Positions 9,663 to 18,848 of a stretch of 64,000 bases of DNA are shown here, one piece after another (positions within the stretch are counted from its first letter, which is position 1; each line of letters starts with the position of its first letter). The DNA comes from an uncultured Rhodospirillales bacterium (GTDB taxonomy: Bacteria > Pseudomonadota > Alphaproteobacteria > Acetobacterales > Acetobacteraceae), in the NCBI GenBank assembly GCA_903835235.1, contig CAILMF010000001.1, positions 264,897 to 328,896 of the forward strand, given 5' to 3'. The notes beneath the pieces were generated by a model. The model ran no database searches, was not told where the DNA came from, and saw only the letters and a list, made by a program, of their open reading frames with translations. The position numbers and the translations under genes were made by a program.

Positions 9663-11468
9663 ATGACCGACACGCCGCTGCACCTGATCCGCAACTTCTC
9701 CATCATCGCGCATATCGACCACGGCAAGTCCACGCTGGCCGACCGGTTGATCCAGACCACCGGCACGGTGGCGGCGCGCGACATGAAGGAACAGCTGCTC
9801 GACAACATGGAGATCGAGCGCGAGCGCGGCATCACCATCAAGGCGCAGACGGTGCGCATCGACTATCCGGCCAAGGACGGCAACACCTACGTCCTCAACC
9901 TGATGGACACGCCCGGGCATGTCGACTTCGCCTATGAGGTGAGCCGCAGCCTGGCCGCCTGCGAGGGCAGCCTGCTGGTGGTGGATGCGTCCCAGGGAGT
10001 CGAGGCGCAGACGCTCGCCAACGTGTACCAGGCGATGGACGCGAACCACGAGATCGTGCCCGTCCTCAACAAGATCGACCTGCCGGCAGCCGAGCCGGAC
10101 CGGGTGAAGCAGCAGATCGAGGACGTGATCGGGCTGGATGCGTCGGACGCCGTGATGATTTCGGCCAAGACCGGGCTGAATATCGAAGGCGTGCTGGAAG
10201 CCATCGTCACCCGCCTGCCGCCGCCGACCGGCGATGCCAGCAAGACCCTGACGGCGCTGCTGGTGGACAGCTGGTACGACGCCTATCTGGGCGTTGTCGT
10301 GCTGGTGCGGGTGCGCGACGGCCACCTGAAGAAGGGCATGAAGGTCCGCATGATGTCCAACGGTGCGACCCACACCGTGGAACAGGTGGGCGTGTTCCGG
10401 CCGAAGATGGTGCAGGTGGAGGCGCTCGGCCCGGGCGAGATGGGCTACATCACCGCCGCCATCAAGACGGTGGCCGACACCAATGTGGGCGACACCGTCA
10501 CCGATGAGCGCAATCCCGCCACCGTGGCGCTGCCCGGCTTCAAGCCCAGCATCCCCGTGGTCTGGTGCGGGCTCTACCCGGTGGATGCCGACGACTTCGA
10601 GAAGCTGCGTGAATCCCTCGGCAAGCTGCGGCTGAACGACAGCTCCTTCCACTTCGAGGCCGAGCACAGCGCCGCGCTGGGCATGGGCTATCGCTGCGGC
10701 TTCCTCGGCCTGCTGCATCTGGAGATCGTGCAGGAGCGGCTGAGCCGCGAGTTCGACCTGGACCTGATCGCGACCGCACCTTCGGTGGTCTACAAGATCC
10801 GCCGCACCAACGGCACGCTGGAAGAACTGCACAACCCCGCCGACATGCCCGACCCCAGCCTGATCGAGGAGATCGAGGAGCCCTGGATCAAGGCCACCAT
10901 CATGGTGCCGGACGAATACCTGGGCAGCATCCTGACGCTGTGCAGCGAGCGCCGCGGCCAGCAGGTGGAGCTGACCTATGTCGGCAGCCGCGCCATGGCG
11001 GTGTACCGGCTGCCGCTGAACGAGGTGGTGTTCGACTTCTACGACCGGCTGAAGAGCGTCTCCCGCGGCTATGCCAGCTTCGACTATTCGATCGACGGTT
11101 ATGAGGCCGGCGACCTGGTGAAGATCGGCATCCTGGTGAATGCCGAGCCGGTGGATGCGCTCAGCTTCATGGCGCATCGCAGCCAGGCGGACCGGCGCGG
11201 GCGCTCCATCTGCGAGAAGCTGAAGGAGCTGATCCCCCGCCAGCTGTTCAAGATTCCGATCCAGGCGGCCATTGGCGGCCGTGTGATCGCGCGCGAGACG
11301 ATCTCTGCGATGTCCAAGGACGTTACCGCCAAGTGCTATGGCGGCGACATCAGCCGCAAGCGCAAGCTGTTGGACAAGCAGAAGGAAGGCAAGAAGCGCA
11401 TGCGCCAGTTCGGCAAGGTGGAGATTCCGCAGTCCGCCTTCATCGCCGCCTTGAAGATGGACGCTTGA
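9663..11468 (+). CDS. lepA: Elongation factor 4 (LepA), ribosome-associated GTPase
   Basis: Translational GTPase that acts on elongating or initiating ribosomes, especially under stress. The G domain shows HIDHGKST (P-loop), the [10 protein letters not shown] switch, DTPGHVDF and NKIDL. The EF-G-like domains II, III and V follow, with the LepA-specific C-terminal domain ending [25 protein letters not shown]. At 601 residues it has the expected length. The gene stands alone behind a spacer of 84 bases; no signal peptidase gene lepB follows, unlike in E. coli. Confidence 0.97.
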   Translation: MTDTPLHLIRNFSIIAHIDHGKSTLADRLIQTTGTVAARDMKEQLLDNMEIERERGITIKAQTVRIDYPAKDGNTYVLNLMDTPGHVDFAYEVSRSLAACEGSLLVVDASQGVEAQTLANVYQAMDANHEIVPVLNKIDLPAAEPDRVKQQIEDVIGLDASDAVMISAKTGLNIEGVLEAIVTRLPPPTGDASKTLTALLVDSWYDAYLGVVVLVRVRDGHLKKGMKVRMMSNGATHTVEQVGVFRPKMVQVEALGPGEMGYITAAIKTVADTNVGDTVTDERNPATVALPGFKPSIPVVWCGLYPVDADDFEKLRESLGKLRLNDSSFHFEAEHSAALGMGYRCGFLGLLHLEIVQERLSREFDLDLIATAPSVVYKIRRTNGTLEELHNPADMPDPSLIEEIEEPWIKATIMVPDEYLGSILTLCSERRGQQVELTYVGSRAMAVYRLPLNEVVFDFYDRLKSVSRGYASFDYSIDGYEAGDLVKIGILVNAEPVDALSFMAHRSQADRRGRSICEKLKELIPRQLFKIPIQAAIGGRVIARETISAMSKDVTAKCYGGDISRKRKLLDKQKEGKKRMRQFGKVEIPQSAFIAALKMDA

Positions 11469-11544
11469 TCCTTCGCAAAGCGGTAACACTTAGGAACAGT
11501 TAACGGGACCGGAAACCGGCCCCGTCGCCCGGGAGGAATACCCC

Positions 11545-12531
11545 ATGCTTCGCCTTGCCCGCCGCCTGCTGCTGGCGCTTGCCGCCGGCACTGCGCTCTC
11601 TGCCGTTCCGGCCGAAGCGCAGCCGAGCTTCCCCAACCGCACGCTGACCGTGATCGTGCCCTTCGCCGCCGGCGGGCCGACCGACACGGTGACGCGCCTG
11701 GTGGCGGAAGCCATGGGCCGCGACCTGGGCCAGACCATGGTGGTGGAGAATGTCGGCGGCGCCGGCGGCACGCTGGGCGCCCAGCGCGTGGCCAATGCCC
11801 GGCCGGATGGCCATACCCTGCTGCTGCACCACATCGGCATGGCCACCACGCCGACGCTGTATCGCCGCCTGGCCTACGACCCCGTCGGCGGGTTCGAGCC
11901 GGTGGGCCTGGTGACCGAGGTGCCGATGACGCTGGTGGCGCGCAACAACTTCCCGGCGACCACGCTGGCCGAAGCCGTCGCCATCATCCGCCGCGACCAG
12001 GACAAGCTGAACTACGCCAATGCCGGCATCGGCGCCGCCAGCCACCTGTGCGGCCTGCTGCTGATGAGCGCGGTCAACGCGCCGATGACCACCGTGCCGT
12101 TCCGCGGCACCGGCCCCGCCATGCAGGAACTGCTGGCCGGCCGCATCGACCTGATGTGCGACCAGACCACCAACACCACCGAGCAGATTCTCGGCCACCA
12201 GCTGAAGGTCTTCGCGGTGACCACGCAAAGCCGGATCGGCGCCCTGCCGAACGTGCCGACCAGCGCCGAAGGCGGGCTGCCGGCCTTCGAGGTCTCGGTC
12301 TGGCACGGCCTGTATGCGCCGAAGGCGACGCCGCCCGAGATCGTCAACCGGCTGTCGCAGTCGCTGCAGGTGGCCCTGCGCGACCCGCGCCTGGTGGCGC
12401 GCTTCCGCGAACTGGGCACCGAACCGGTGGCGCAGGACCGCGCCACGCCGGCGGCGCACCGCGCCTTCTGGACGGCCGATATCGCCAAGTGGCGGCCGAT
12501 CATCCAGGCGGCGGGCCAGTTCGCCGACTGA
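11545..12531 (+). CDS. Tripartite tricarboxylate transporter receptor (Bug/TctC family)
   Basis: Periplasmic solute-binding protein of 328 residues. A signal peptide (positively charged start, hydrophobic core, cleavage after PAEAQ near residue 28) precedes the family core with FPNRTLTVIVPFAAGGPTDT, the GGAGGTLGAQRVANA loop and NYANAGIGAASHL. The beta-strand/loop pattern that binds ligand carboxylates is present. No TctA or TctB genes are adjacent, so it is an orphan receptor whose ligand cannot be read from sequence. A GGGAGG sits 8 bases before the ATG. It is clearly related to the four tandem receptors at 45-49 kb. Confidence 0.92.
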   Translation: MLRLARRLLLALAAGTALSAVPAEAQPSFPNRTLTVIVPFAAGGPTDTVTRLVAEAMGRDLGQTMVVENVGGAGGTLGAQRVANARPDGHTLLLHHIGMATTPTLYRRLAYDPVGGFEPVGLVTEVPMTLVARNNFPATTLAEAVAIIRRDQDKLNYANAGIGAASHLCGLLLMSAVNAPMTTVPFRGTGPAMQELLAGRIDLMCDQTTNTTEQILGHQLKVFAVTTQSRIGALPNVPTSAEGGLPAFEVSVWHGLYAPKATPPEIVNRLSQSLQVALRDPRLVARFRELGTEPVAQDRATPAAHRAFWTADIAKWRPIIQAAGQFAD

Positions 12532-12576
12532 TACCGAGCATAGGCTGTTCTGACCTGCGGCCCGCTGCTTGCGGGC

Positions 12577-12693
12577 CTAGAGCAATATCCGTTCTGATGG
12601 AATCATCAGAACGGATTTCTTGCTCTGCAACCTCTTGAAGCTACAGCACGAAATCCGCTCACGCTGATTCAGCGTGAGCGGATAGTGCTGTAG
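12577..12693 (+). repeat. Two-hairpin MITE-like element, copy 1
   Basis: CTAGAGCA...GTGCTGTAG. The first hairpin pairs AGAGCAA.ATCCGTTCTGATG with its near-perfect complement (12580-12626); the second pairs CTACAGCAC..ATCCGCTCACGCTGA with its complement (12641-12693). The ends read TAGAGCA and, inverted, TACAGCA, each with a TA at the border. A homologous element lies in reverse orientation at 53549-53664. A separate 7-bp hairpin (12559-12577) just before it may end the Bug transcript. Confidence 0.75.
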
Positions 12694-12761
12694 CGCCCGA
12701 ATGGGCGCCGCCGCTCATGAGGGGCGCGAAGGTGAAACCTTCGTGCGCTCGGCACGAGCCC

Positions 12762-12828
12762 TTGAGGGGGCCTCGCCCCCTCAAACTCCCCGACCAAGCG
12801 CCGAAAGGCCCTTGGAACCCTGGTGTTA
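12762..12828. repeat. Two-hairpin intergenic repeat abutting a stop codon, copy 1
   Basis: Hairpin TTGAGGGGG-CCTCG-CCCCCTCAA (12762-12784) is followed by CCAAGCGCC-GAAA-GGCCCTTGG (12794-12815) and then the stop codon of the minus-strand gene that begins at 13209. A copy with the same architecture sits at 43208-43274, again touching a minus-strand stop. Another hairpin (CGAAGGT-GAA-ACCTTCG, 12727-12743) lies just before it. The whole 12532-12825 space contains only such structures and no gene. Confidence 0.7.
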
Positions 12829-13209
12829 CTCCGCGCTGACGCCGGCTGCCGCGCGCAGCGCGGCCAGGGCCTCCGGCACGCCCAGCCAGGTCATCGCCTC
12901 GTGCCATTCCTCGGCCACGGCGATCATGGTTTCGGTGCCCGGCAAGGTGTCCAGCCCATAGGCGGCATCGACGATCTGCGCCGAGCGGCCCATGGCCAGC
13001 ACCAGCGCACCCAGCGCCAGTCCCAGCGCCACCCCGCGCAGCCCATGCGTGACGCTGCGGCGCGAGAAGTCATCCGCCACCGGCAGCGGCTGGGCGCCGG
13101 GTAGCCAGGGTTGGTGGCGACTGTTGGGGTCGTGCTCCTGCATGCCACGCCAACGCGAGGAAGCGCGGCGCGTCGCGGGCAGGGGCGGAATCAGCAGGTC
13201 GTGCGGCAT
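12826..13209 (-). CDS. Small single-span membrane protein of the O-acylation locus
   Basis: 127 residues, no family recognised. A cytosolic, Pro/Arg-rich N-terminus of about 58 residues precedes one hydrophobic helix (RGVALGLALGALVLAMG, about 58-74); the rest (AYGLDTLPGTETMIAVAEEWHEAMTWLG) would be periplasmic. It is the last gene of a three-gene unit: SGNH lipoprotein, MBOAT enzyme, this gene, with only two bases between the MBOAT stop and its ATG. Similar small single-span proteins sit at the end of acyltransferase operons, so an accessory role is inferred. The stop codon touches the repeat described at 12762-12828. Confidence 0.7.
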   Translation of the reverse strand: MPHDLLIPPLPATRRASSRWRGMQEHDPNSRHQPWLPGAQPLPVADDFSRRSVTHGLRGVALGLALGALVLAMGRSAQIVDAAYGLDTLPGTETMIAVAEEWHEAMTWLGVPEALAALRAAAGVSAE

Positions 13210-13211
13210 GG

Positions 13212-14636
13212 TCAGAACTGGAAGTAGATGAAGGGCGCCACGCCCACCGGGCCCAGCGTCAGGATCAGCAGAAGCGCCAGGCCGAAGGCCAGGCCATAGG
13301 CCGGGGCCGGCACGCGGGCCAGGCGCTGTTCCAGGCGTTCGGTCCAGTCACCGGGCAGCAGGTGCAGCGCCAGGGCCAGTGCGGTCAGCGCCGCCAGCTT
13401 GGGCGTTGCGGTCAGCGCCGCTTCGGTGCTGAACATGGCCGCCAGCAGGCCGCCGGCGCTGGCCAGGTCCGGCGCACGGAACAGCACCCAGCCAAGGCAG
13501 ACCACATGGAAGGTGATGGCCATGCCGGCCCAGTGCCGCCAGCCAGGCTTCGCCCCCCGCCAGCCCAGCCAGCGTTCCAGCACCAGCCCGCCGCCATGCA
13601 GCGCACCCCAGGCGATGAAGCGCCAGGCCGCGCCATGCCACAGCCCGCCCAGCACCATGGTCAGCATCAGGTTGCGCCGGGTCAGCCATTCCCCGCCGCG
13701 CGAGCCGCCGAGCGGGATGAACAGGTAGTCGCGCAGCCAGGAACTGAGGGATATGTGCCAGCGGCGCCAGAACTCGGACAGGCTGGCGGCGCGGTAGGGT
13801 TGGTCGAAATTGCGCGGGAAGTGGTAGCCGAGCAGCGCGGCGACGCCGATCGCCATGTCCGAATAGGCCGAGAAGTCGCAGTAGATCTGTGCGGCATACC
13901 CGTAGAAGGCCAGCCAGGCATCCAGCGCGCCGGCGCCGGCGGGGTCGCGGTAGACCGGGTCCACCAGCTCCACCGCCAGCGTATTCGCCAGCAGCAGTTT
14001 TTTTGCGAGTCCACCGATGATGAGCAACCCCGCCATGACGAACGGAATGCGCGACGCGTCCGGCCGCTGTGCCACCTGTGGCAGGAAATGCGCGGCGCGC
14101 ACGATGGGCCCAGCGGCGAGGTGCGGGAAGAAGCAGATATAGACCAGCACGTTCAGCGGGCTGCGCTCGGCCTCGGCGTCGCCGCGATGGACGTCCAGGA
14201 TGTAGCTCAACGCCTGGAACACGAAGAAGGAGACGCCGACCGGCAGCACCACGCCGAGCAAAGCGGGCGGCTCCAGCCCCAGCCAGGCGAAGGCGCCGCC
14301 GGCCTCGGCGATGAAGAAGTCGGCGTATTTGAAGTAGGCCAGCACGCAGAGCGGCCCGGCGACCGCGCCCGGCAACAGCCGGCGATGCTCGGCCTGTGGC
14401 AGCGCGCCCAGCACCAGCCCCATCCACCAGGCCCAGAGGCCAAGCGCGATCAGCAACAGGCAGAAGCGGATGTCCCAGGCGGCGTAGAACACCATGCTGG
14501 CGCCCAGCAGCATGGCCCGGTCGGCCCACGGAGCGCCCCCGGGGGCGGCGCGGCGGAAGGCATGGCGCACCAGCAGCCAATGCGCCGCGAAGACCACCAG
14601 GAAGAACAGCGCGAAGGCGCCGGTGGGGAACAGCAT
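13212..14636 (-). CDS. MBOAT-family membrane O-acyltransferase (AlgI-like)
   Basis: Polytopic inner-membrane protein of 474 residues with about ten hydrophobic segments. The MBOAT signature is present: the region SLSEFWRRWHISLSSWLRDY, then the catalytic His in GGLWHGAAWRFIAWGALHGG. Family members such as AlgI and PatA pass acetyl groups from cytosolic donors across the membrane to periplasmic acceptors. The gene follows the SGNH lipoprotein gene after 28 bases, the usual MBOAT/SGNH pairing in which the SGNH protein completes the transfer to a polysaccharide. Which polymer is modified cannot be read here; no polysaccharide synthase genes are nearby. Confidence 0.93.
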   Translation of the reverse strand: MLFPTGAFALFFLVVFAAHWLLVRHAFRRAAPGGAPWADRAMLLGASMVFYAAWDIRFCLLLIALGLWAWWMGLVLGALPQAEHRRLLPGAVAGPLCVLAYFKYADFFIAEAGGAFAWLGLEPPALLGVVLPVGVSFFVFQALSYILDVHRGDAEAERSPLNVLVYICFFPHLAAGPIVRAAHFLPQVAQRPDASRIPFVMAGLLIIGGLAKKLLLANTLAVELVDPVYRDPAGAGALDAWLAFYGYAAQIYCDFSAYSDMAIGVAALLGYHFPRNFDQPYRAASLSEFWRRWHISLSSWLRDYLFIPLGGSRGGEWLTRRNLMLTMVLGGLWHGAAWRFIAWGALHGGGLVLERWLGWRGAKPGWRHWAGMAITFHVVCLGWVLFRAPDLASAGGLLAAMFSTEAALTATPKLAALTALALALHLLPGDWTERLEQRLARVPAPAYGLAFGLALLLILTLGPVGVAPFIYFQF

Positions 14637-14664
14637 GCGGCGTCGGCCTGGCTTGGAAAGTGAT

Positions 14665-16005
14665 CTATGTCTGCGTATTCGCCAGCGTAGCAGGGCGCAT
14701 CAGGTGCTGGAACAACCTCTCGGCACTGGCGCGGTAGCCATCCGCGGTCAGGTGGACATGGTCGTCCTGTACCAGGCGCGGCGCGCTGCGGGTCAGCGCG
14801 TCCAGCGCGCAGGTGTCGCCGCCGGTCACCTCGGCCCAGTCCCAGTAGCCCAGGCTTTCAGCGCGGGCGACGCGGCGCTGCGCCGCCTTCACCGCGGCCA
14901 GGCCAGGCAGCGGCTGCCAGCCGCGGCAGGCGGTGCTGCCGGCACCGCCACGCGCCCGGCGGGCCGAATCCGGCGCGCCCAGCAGCATGATGCCGCTGCG
15001 TGGCGCCATGCGCTTCAGCGCGCGGACGCGTTCGGTCAGCACGCTGGCATAGGCGTCCTCGGTCAAGGCGGGGTCAACCGCCTCGTTGGTGCCGTAGGCC
15101 AGCAGGATCAGCGCCGGCGGCCGGGCTGCCAGGTCGCCGCCCAGGATCTCCTGGTCCATGTTGCCGAGCATGTCGATGGTGGCGCCATTGATGCCATGGC
15201 CCTCCACCAGCACCCCGGCACCGCGGCGTTCCACGCCCCAGCCCAGCAGGTCCACCGGACCGTCACCGACCAGTTCCACCACCACCTCGCGGTAGCGATG
15301 CGGCAATTCCATCGGGATCGGCGCGCGGCGGCGCAGCGCCCCGGCGGCGCGCAGCTGCGGCCCGGTCTCGCCATCCAGCGCCAGGCGGAAGCTGCCGCCC
15401 TCGGGCTGCACCAGCACATCCAGCGTGAACCGATCAAACCCATCCGGTTCGGTGGAGCGCAGCACCAGGCGGCTGCCGGCGCCCTGGCCGCGCAGCCGCC
15501 AGCCGGCCACGCCGAACGGGCCAGGGGTGGAGGCCCGCAGCGCCGAGGCGGCCTGCCACTGGCCCTGCTGCTCCACCTGTACCTGCGGCGGCCGGGTGTA
15601 GCTGGGCGCGGCGCCGCCGGGCGACATCCGCCCCGGGCCAACCGCGCCGTAGCGCGCCTGGAACAGCGCGCGCAGCCGGCTGCTGAAGAAGTTGGCGGCG
15701 GTGTGGCTGTCTCCGAATTGCAGCACCAGCACCGGCTGCTGGGCGCGGCCTTGGGCCAGCTGCGCCAGTGCCTGGGCCAGCGGTGCCAGCGGCTGGCTGG
15801 GCGAGGCGGTCCAGGGCACGGTCTCCACCGCCGGCATCACGCTCCAGTCGGGGCGCCAGGCGGCGAGTTCGGTGACCGAGCGGAAGCTGCCCGCGACCGG
15901 CGCGGCCTTCCGGCCGCTGCCGGTGTCGCACGCGCTCAATGCCAGGCCGAGGCCCAACTGGGAAAGCACATCGCGCCGGCCTCGCACCGCGGCGATGGAT
16001 TTCAT
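14665..16005 (-). CDS. SGNH/GDSL-family lipoprotein, likely O-acetyl transferase or esterase partner of the MBOAT protein
   Basis: 446 residues with a signal sequence ending in a lipobox-like LALSAC near residue 25, so probably an outer- or inner-membrane lipoprotein. The SGNH blocks are visible: QFGDSHTAANFF (nucleophile Ser), ILLAYGTNEA (block III Asn) and DDHVHLTADGY (catalytic Asp and His). A central beta-rich segment of about 200 residues separates block I from block III, as in AlgX/AlgJ-like and related acetyl-transfer proteins. It heads the operon with the MBOAT gene. Divergent to it, 75 bases away, lies a second SGNH gene, suggesting shared promoter space and function. Confidence 0.85.
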   Translation of the reverse strand: MKSIAAVRGRRDVLSQLGLGLALSACDTGSGRKAAPVAGSFRSVTELAAWRPDWSVMPAVETVPWTASPSQPLAPLAQALAQLAQGRAQQPVLVLQFGDSHTAANFFSSRLRALFQARYGAVGPGRMSPGGAAPSYTRPPQVQVEQQGQWQAASALRASTPGPFGVAGWRLRGQGAGSRLVLRSTEPDGFDRFTLDVLVQPEGGSFRLALDGETGPQLRAAGALRRRAPIPMELPHRYREVVVELVGDGPVDLLGWGVERRGAGVLVEGHGINGATIDMLGNMDQEILGGDLAARPPALILLAYGTNEAVDPALTEDAYASVLTERVRALKRMAPRSGIMLLGAPDSARRARGGAGSTACRGWQPLPGLAAVKAAQRRVARAESLGYWDWAEVTGGDTCALDALTRSAPRLVQDDHVHLTADGYRASAERLFQHLMRPATLANTQT

Positions 16006-16080
16006 ATTGCCTCCAATGCCCGAGTCTCTACCCTTGCGGCGAAGCGTTGTCGTATAGCCAGAGTCCGCTCCGATTCGCCC

Positions 16081-16860
16081 ATGACAAACACCTTAGCTCG
16101 ACGCACCGTGCTGGGAAGCTTCCTGGCCGCTCCCTTCCTGATTCGCCAGGCCGCCGCGCAGCCAGGCCAGGCCAGCGCCACCGTGCCTTCCGCCGTGACC
16201 CTGCTGTACTGTGGGGATTCCCTGGCGCAGGGCCTGTATCTTTCCACCCAGCCACCCCTGCGCCGCCGCCCGGCGCTGCGCGTGGTCAATGGCACGCGCC
16301 ATGCCACCGGGCTGACCCGTTCGGACGAATGGGACTGGGTGCAGGTGGCGCGCGACAATGTGGCGCGCAACGAGCCGGACCTGATGCTGGCCTGGATCGG
16401 CGCCAACGACTTCCGCCCCCTGGTCGACCGCGGCGCCCGCGCCCGCTACCAGTTCGGTACGCCGGCTTTTGCGGAGGCCTATGGCGCCAAGGTCTCCTTG
16501 ATGACGCGCGACGCGCGCGAGAAGGGCGTGACGGTGGCCTGGATCGGCCTGCCCAACATGCGCGACAGCGCCTTTGCCGGGGCGGCGCGCAAGCTGAACG
16601 AGATCCAGGAAGCCGCGGCGCGCGACGCCGGGGCGCTGTGGGTGCCGAGCTGGGACGCCACCAGCGACCAGACCGGGCATTTCCGCCCCAGCCTGCCGGG
16701 GCCAGGCCAGACCGAACGGCGCTTCCGCGCCGATGACGGCGTGCATTTCTCCGATATCGGCTATCGCACCATTGCCCGCCTGGCCTTCGCTAGCATCGCC
16801 GACCAACTGCCGGCCTTCACCCAGCCGCTGACCGAGGCGGCGGAGGCGTTGGGAGTTTAG
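16081..16860 (+). CDS. Secreted SGNH/GDSL hydrolase (DUF459-like)
   Basis: 259 residues. The N-terminus has a twin-arginine-like signal (ARRTVLGSFLAAPFLI, cleavage after QAAAQ). SGNH blocks: LLYCGDSLAQGLY (Ser), WIGANDFRP (Gly-Asn) and DGVHFSDIGYRTIA (Asp-His). The pattern fits DUF459-type periplasmic hydrolases found near MBOAT genes, which probably add or remove acyl groups on surface polymers. It is transcribed away from the SGNH-MBOAT operon across a 75-base divergent region. The convergent exporter gene begins 17 bases after its stop. Confidence 0.85.
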   Translation: MTNTLARRTVLGSFLAAPFLIRQAAAQPGQASATVPSAVTLLYCGDSLAQGLYLSTQPPLRRRPALRVVNGTRHATGLTRSDEWDWVQVARDNVARNEPDLMLAWIGANDFRPLVDRGARARYQFGTPAFAEAYGAKVSLMTRDAREKGVTVAWIGLPNMRDSAFAGAARKLNEIQEAAARDAGALWVPSWDATSDQTGHFRPSLPGPGQTERRFRADDGVHFSDIGYRTIARLAFASIADQLPAFTQPLTEAAEALGV

Positions 16861-16877
16861 AGCCTGCCGGAGCCGCG

Positions 16878-18059
16878 TCAGGGCGCCAGGGCCGCTCGCC
16901 GGGCATAGGCCATGGCGGCCTGGGTACCCAGGGCCGGCAGCAGCATGCAGCAAGCGGTGGCCAGGCCGCTGCCATCCTCCAGGCTGCCGGCGATCACCGT
17001 CATGACAGCGCCGGCGGCCATTTGCGTGGAACCGACCAGGCCGGAGGCGGTGCCCGCCAGTGTCGGGCGCACACTCACCGCCGCCGCGATGGCGTTGGGC
17101 TGGGTGATGCCATTGCCATAGGCCACCAGCACCATGGGCAGGAAGAACAGCACGAGGTTCGTTGGCAGCAGCAGTTCGAGCAGCACCGCCAGGATGGCGC
17201 CGCCGGTACCGATGCCCACCCCCCAGTGCAGCAGCCGCATGGTGCCGCGCCTGGCCGCCAGCCGGGCGGTGGTGAAGGCGCCGGCGCTCCAGGCGACGGA
17301 GATGAACATCAGCGCCAGGGCGAAGCTGGTGGGCGCGTGGCCCAACCCCTCCACCACCACCAGCGGCGCCCCGGCAGCGAAGGCGAAGAAGATCGAGGTG
17401 GTGCAGGCGGTGATGGCGCAATAGCCACGGAAGGCCGGCACCCGCAGCAGGGCAAGATGGGCGCGGATGAAGCCTTCCAGCCCCGGCATGTCCACGCGCT
17501 GCGCCAGGGTTTCCGGCAGGCGCCAGCGCACCGCCAGCAGCAGCGGCAGGCCGAAGGCGAAGCAGGCAGCCATGGTGGCGCGCCAGCCGAACCATTCCTC
17601 CAGCAGGCTGCCCAGCAGCGGCGCCACCATCGGCGCCACCGACATGGCGGTGGAGACGATGCCCATGACGCTGGCGGATTGCTCGCGCGACCAGGCGTCG
17701 CGGATCATGGCGCGGCCCAGCACCAGGCCGGCGCAGCCGCCCAACGCCTGCATGACCCGCGCCACCACCAGCAGCCAGGCCCAAGGGCTGACCACCGCCA
17801 ACGCGCTGCCGAACAGATAAAAGACCAGGCCGATGGAGAGCAGCGGCTTGCGGCCGAAGCGGTCCGAGATGGGACCGTAGAGCAACTGCCCGAAGGCGAC
17901 GCCGATCAGGTAGATGGACAGCGTCAGCTGCGCCGTGGCGTAGGAGACGGCCAGCGCCGTCGCCAGCGCCGGCAGGCAGGGCATCAGGATCTGCATGGTG
18001 AAGGGGCCGAGCCCCGTCATCGCCACCAGCAGCCAGATGGGCGGTTTGGTCACCGGCAT
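16878..18059 (-). CDS. Bcr/CflA-type multidrug efflux transporter (MFS)
   Basis: 393-residue inner-membrane protein with twelve hydrophobic segments. The loop 2-3 signature is GPISDRFGRKPLL, and motif C-like Gly-rich sequence occurs in helix 5 (VAPMVAPLLGSLLEEWFGWR), which places it in the drug:H+ antiporter Bcr/CflA group. Substrates cannot be predicted. The last residues overlap no neighbour. The gene is preceded in the same direction by the DUF2335 gene after 18 bases, but codon use differs, so co-transcription may be accidental. Confidence 0.88.
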   Translation of the reverse strand: MPVTKPPIWLLVAMTGLGPFTMQILMPCLPALATALAVSYATAQLTLSIYLIGVAFGQLLYGPISDRFGRKPLLSIGLVFYLFGSALAVVSPWAWLLVVARVMQALGGCAGLVLGRAMIRDAWSREQSASVMGIVSTAMSVAPMVAPLLGSLLEEWFGWRATMAACFAFGLPLLLAVRWRLPETLAQRVDMPGLEGFIRAHLALLRVPAFRGYCAITACTTSIFFAFAAGAPLVVVEGLGHAPTSFALALMFISVAWSAGAFTTARLAARRGTMRLLHWGVGIGTGGAILAVLLELLLPTNLVLFFLPMVLVAYGNGITQPNAIAAAVSVRPTLAGTASGLVGSTQMAAGAVMTVIAGSLEDGSGLATACCMLLPALGTQAAMAYARRAALAP

Positions 18060-18077
18060 CGGCCGGCTACCAAGGTC

Positions 18078-18641
18078 CTAACGGCCCGCCCCTTTCCGTT
18101 TGCCTGCGCCACCCGGCCGACCGGCTGGTGGTTTGGCTTCGGGCGGCGGTGGCTCGGAACCGAGCGGCACGAGGTTCCGGCCTTTTATGAATACACCGGC
18201 CAAGGATGCGGCAGACGCCGCGCCTAGCGCTGCTGCGGCCCACTCGGCATTCAACTCGGCGCAGGCGACAGCGCCAAGGACCAGGATCAGAACTACCGAT
18301 ACGGCAGCGGGCATGCCGACTAGCCGGTAGCGACTTTCCGAACGTAATGTCTCGCGCTCCATCCAAATATCATGTTCTTGCTGGGCACGAGCCATTTCCA
18401 GAATCACCATCGGCGCGCTGGGCTCGATTTCGCCATAAGCCCGAAACGTTTGCGGGTCTGGCAGTGGGCCGGAATGGTGATGGCTGGACATGACCGCAAG
18501 CACATGCTCACCGTCTTCACGAGACATCAGTTCAACCCGGCGTGCGACCTGGTCATTATTCGGTGGTGAAGCAGGCAAAACAGGGCCGACGGGGGCGGAC
18601 GGATGCCGAGTTGGCGCCTTAGCCACGCGACCGTTGGCCAA
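18078..18641 (-). CDS. DUF2335 two-helix membrane protein
   Basis: 187 residues. The first half carries the DUF2335 hallmark (HHHSGPLPDPQTFRAYGEI, then MILEMARAQQEHDIWME by pattern), followed by two hydrophobic helices at about 110-130 and 136-154 and a Pro/Lys/Arg-rich cytosolic tail. DUF2335 proteins are scattered, often beside phage or plasmid genes; their function is unknown. The start overlaps the end of the 70-residue gene upstream by 23 bases, so the two are coupled. Base composition is lower in GC than in the flanking exporter and HAD genes, suggesting acquisition as a small islet. Confidence 0.7.
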   Translation of the reverse strand: MANGRVAKAPTRHPSAPVGPVLPASPPNNDQVARRVELMSREDGEHVLAVMSSHHHSGPLPDPQTFRAYGEIEPSAPMVILEMARAQQEHDIWMERETLRSESRYRLVGMPAAVSVVLILVLGAVACAELNAEWAAAALGAASAASLAGVFIKGRNLVPLGSEPPPPEAKPPAGRPGGAGKRKGAGR

Positions 18642-18831
18642 AGCGAGTCATAGCTCCATCAAGGTACTTCCCGGTGCTGGTCCACGCATGGGTCAAGCCG
18701 CGGCGCTCGATCGCCAACGGACTTTCCCATTTTCCGGTCATAAGCATCGACGGTGCGGCTAGCCCATCCAGCAATCCACGCCGAAATGCCTCTATGCGCA
18801 AACCACGCTGCGTGATGCGAAACTGCTTCAT
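18619..18831 (-). CDS. Small hypothetical protein upstream of the DUF2335 gene
   Basis: 70 residues, basic, no recognised family. It begins MKQFRITQRGLRIEAFRRG and has no membrane segment. Support for a real gene comes from an ATG placed right behind a promoter-like sequence, the overlap with the DUF2335 start and the AT-richer composition shared by both. The Shine-Dalgarno is weak (GTGAGAAC). It could be a regulator or partner of the membrane protein; no function is claimed. Confidence 0.5.
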   Translation of the reverse strand: MKQFRITQRGLRIEAFRRGLLDGLAAPSMLMTGKWESPLAIERRGLTHAWTSTGKYLDGAMTRFGQRSRG

Positions 18832-18848
18832 GTTCTCACTCCACCGGG

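Noticed and set aside
14494..16080. Long N-terminal extension in frame with the secreted SGNH hydrolase
   Set aside because: The extension is antisense to the SGNH lipoprotein gene; a Tat-like signal peptide at ATG 16081 marks the real start.
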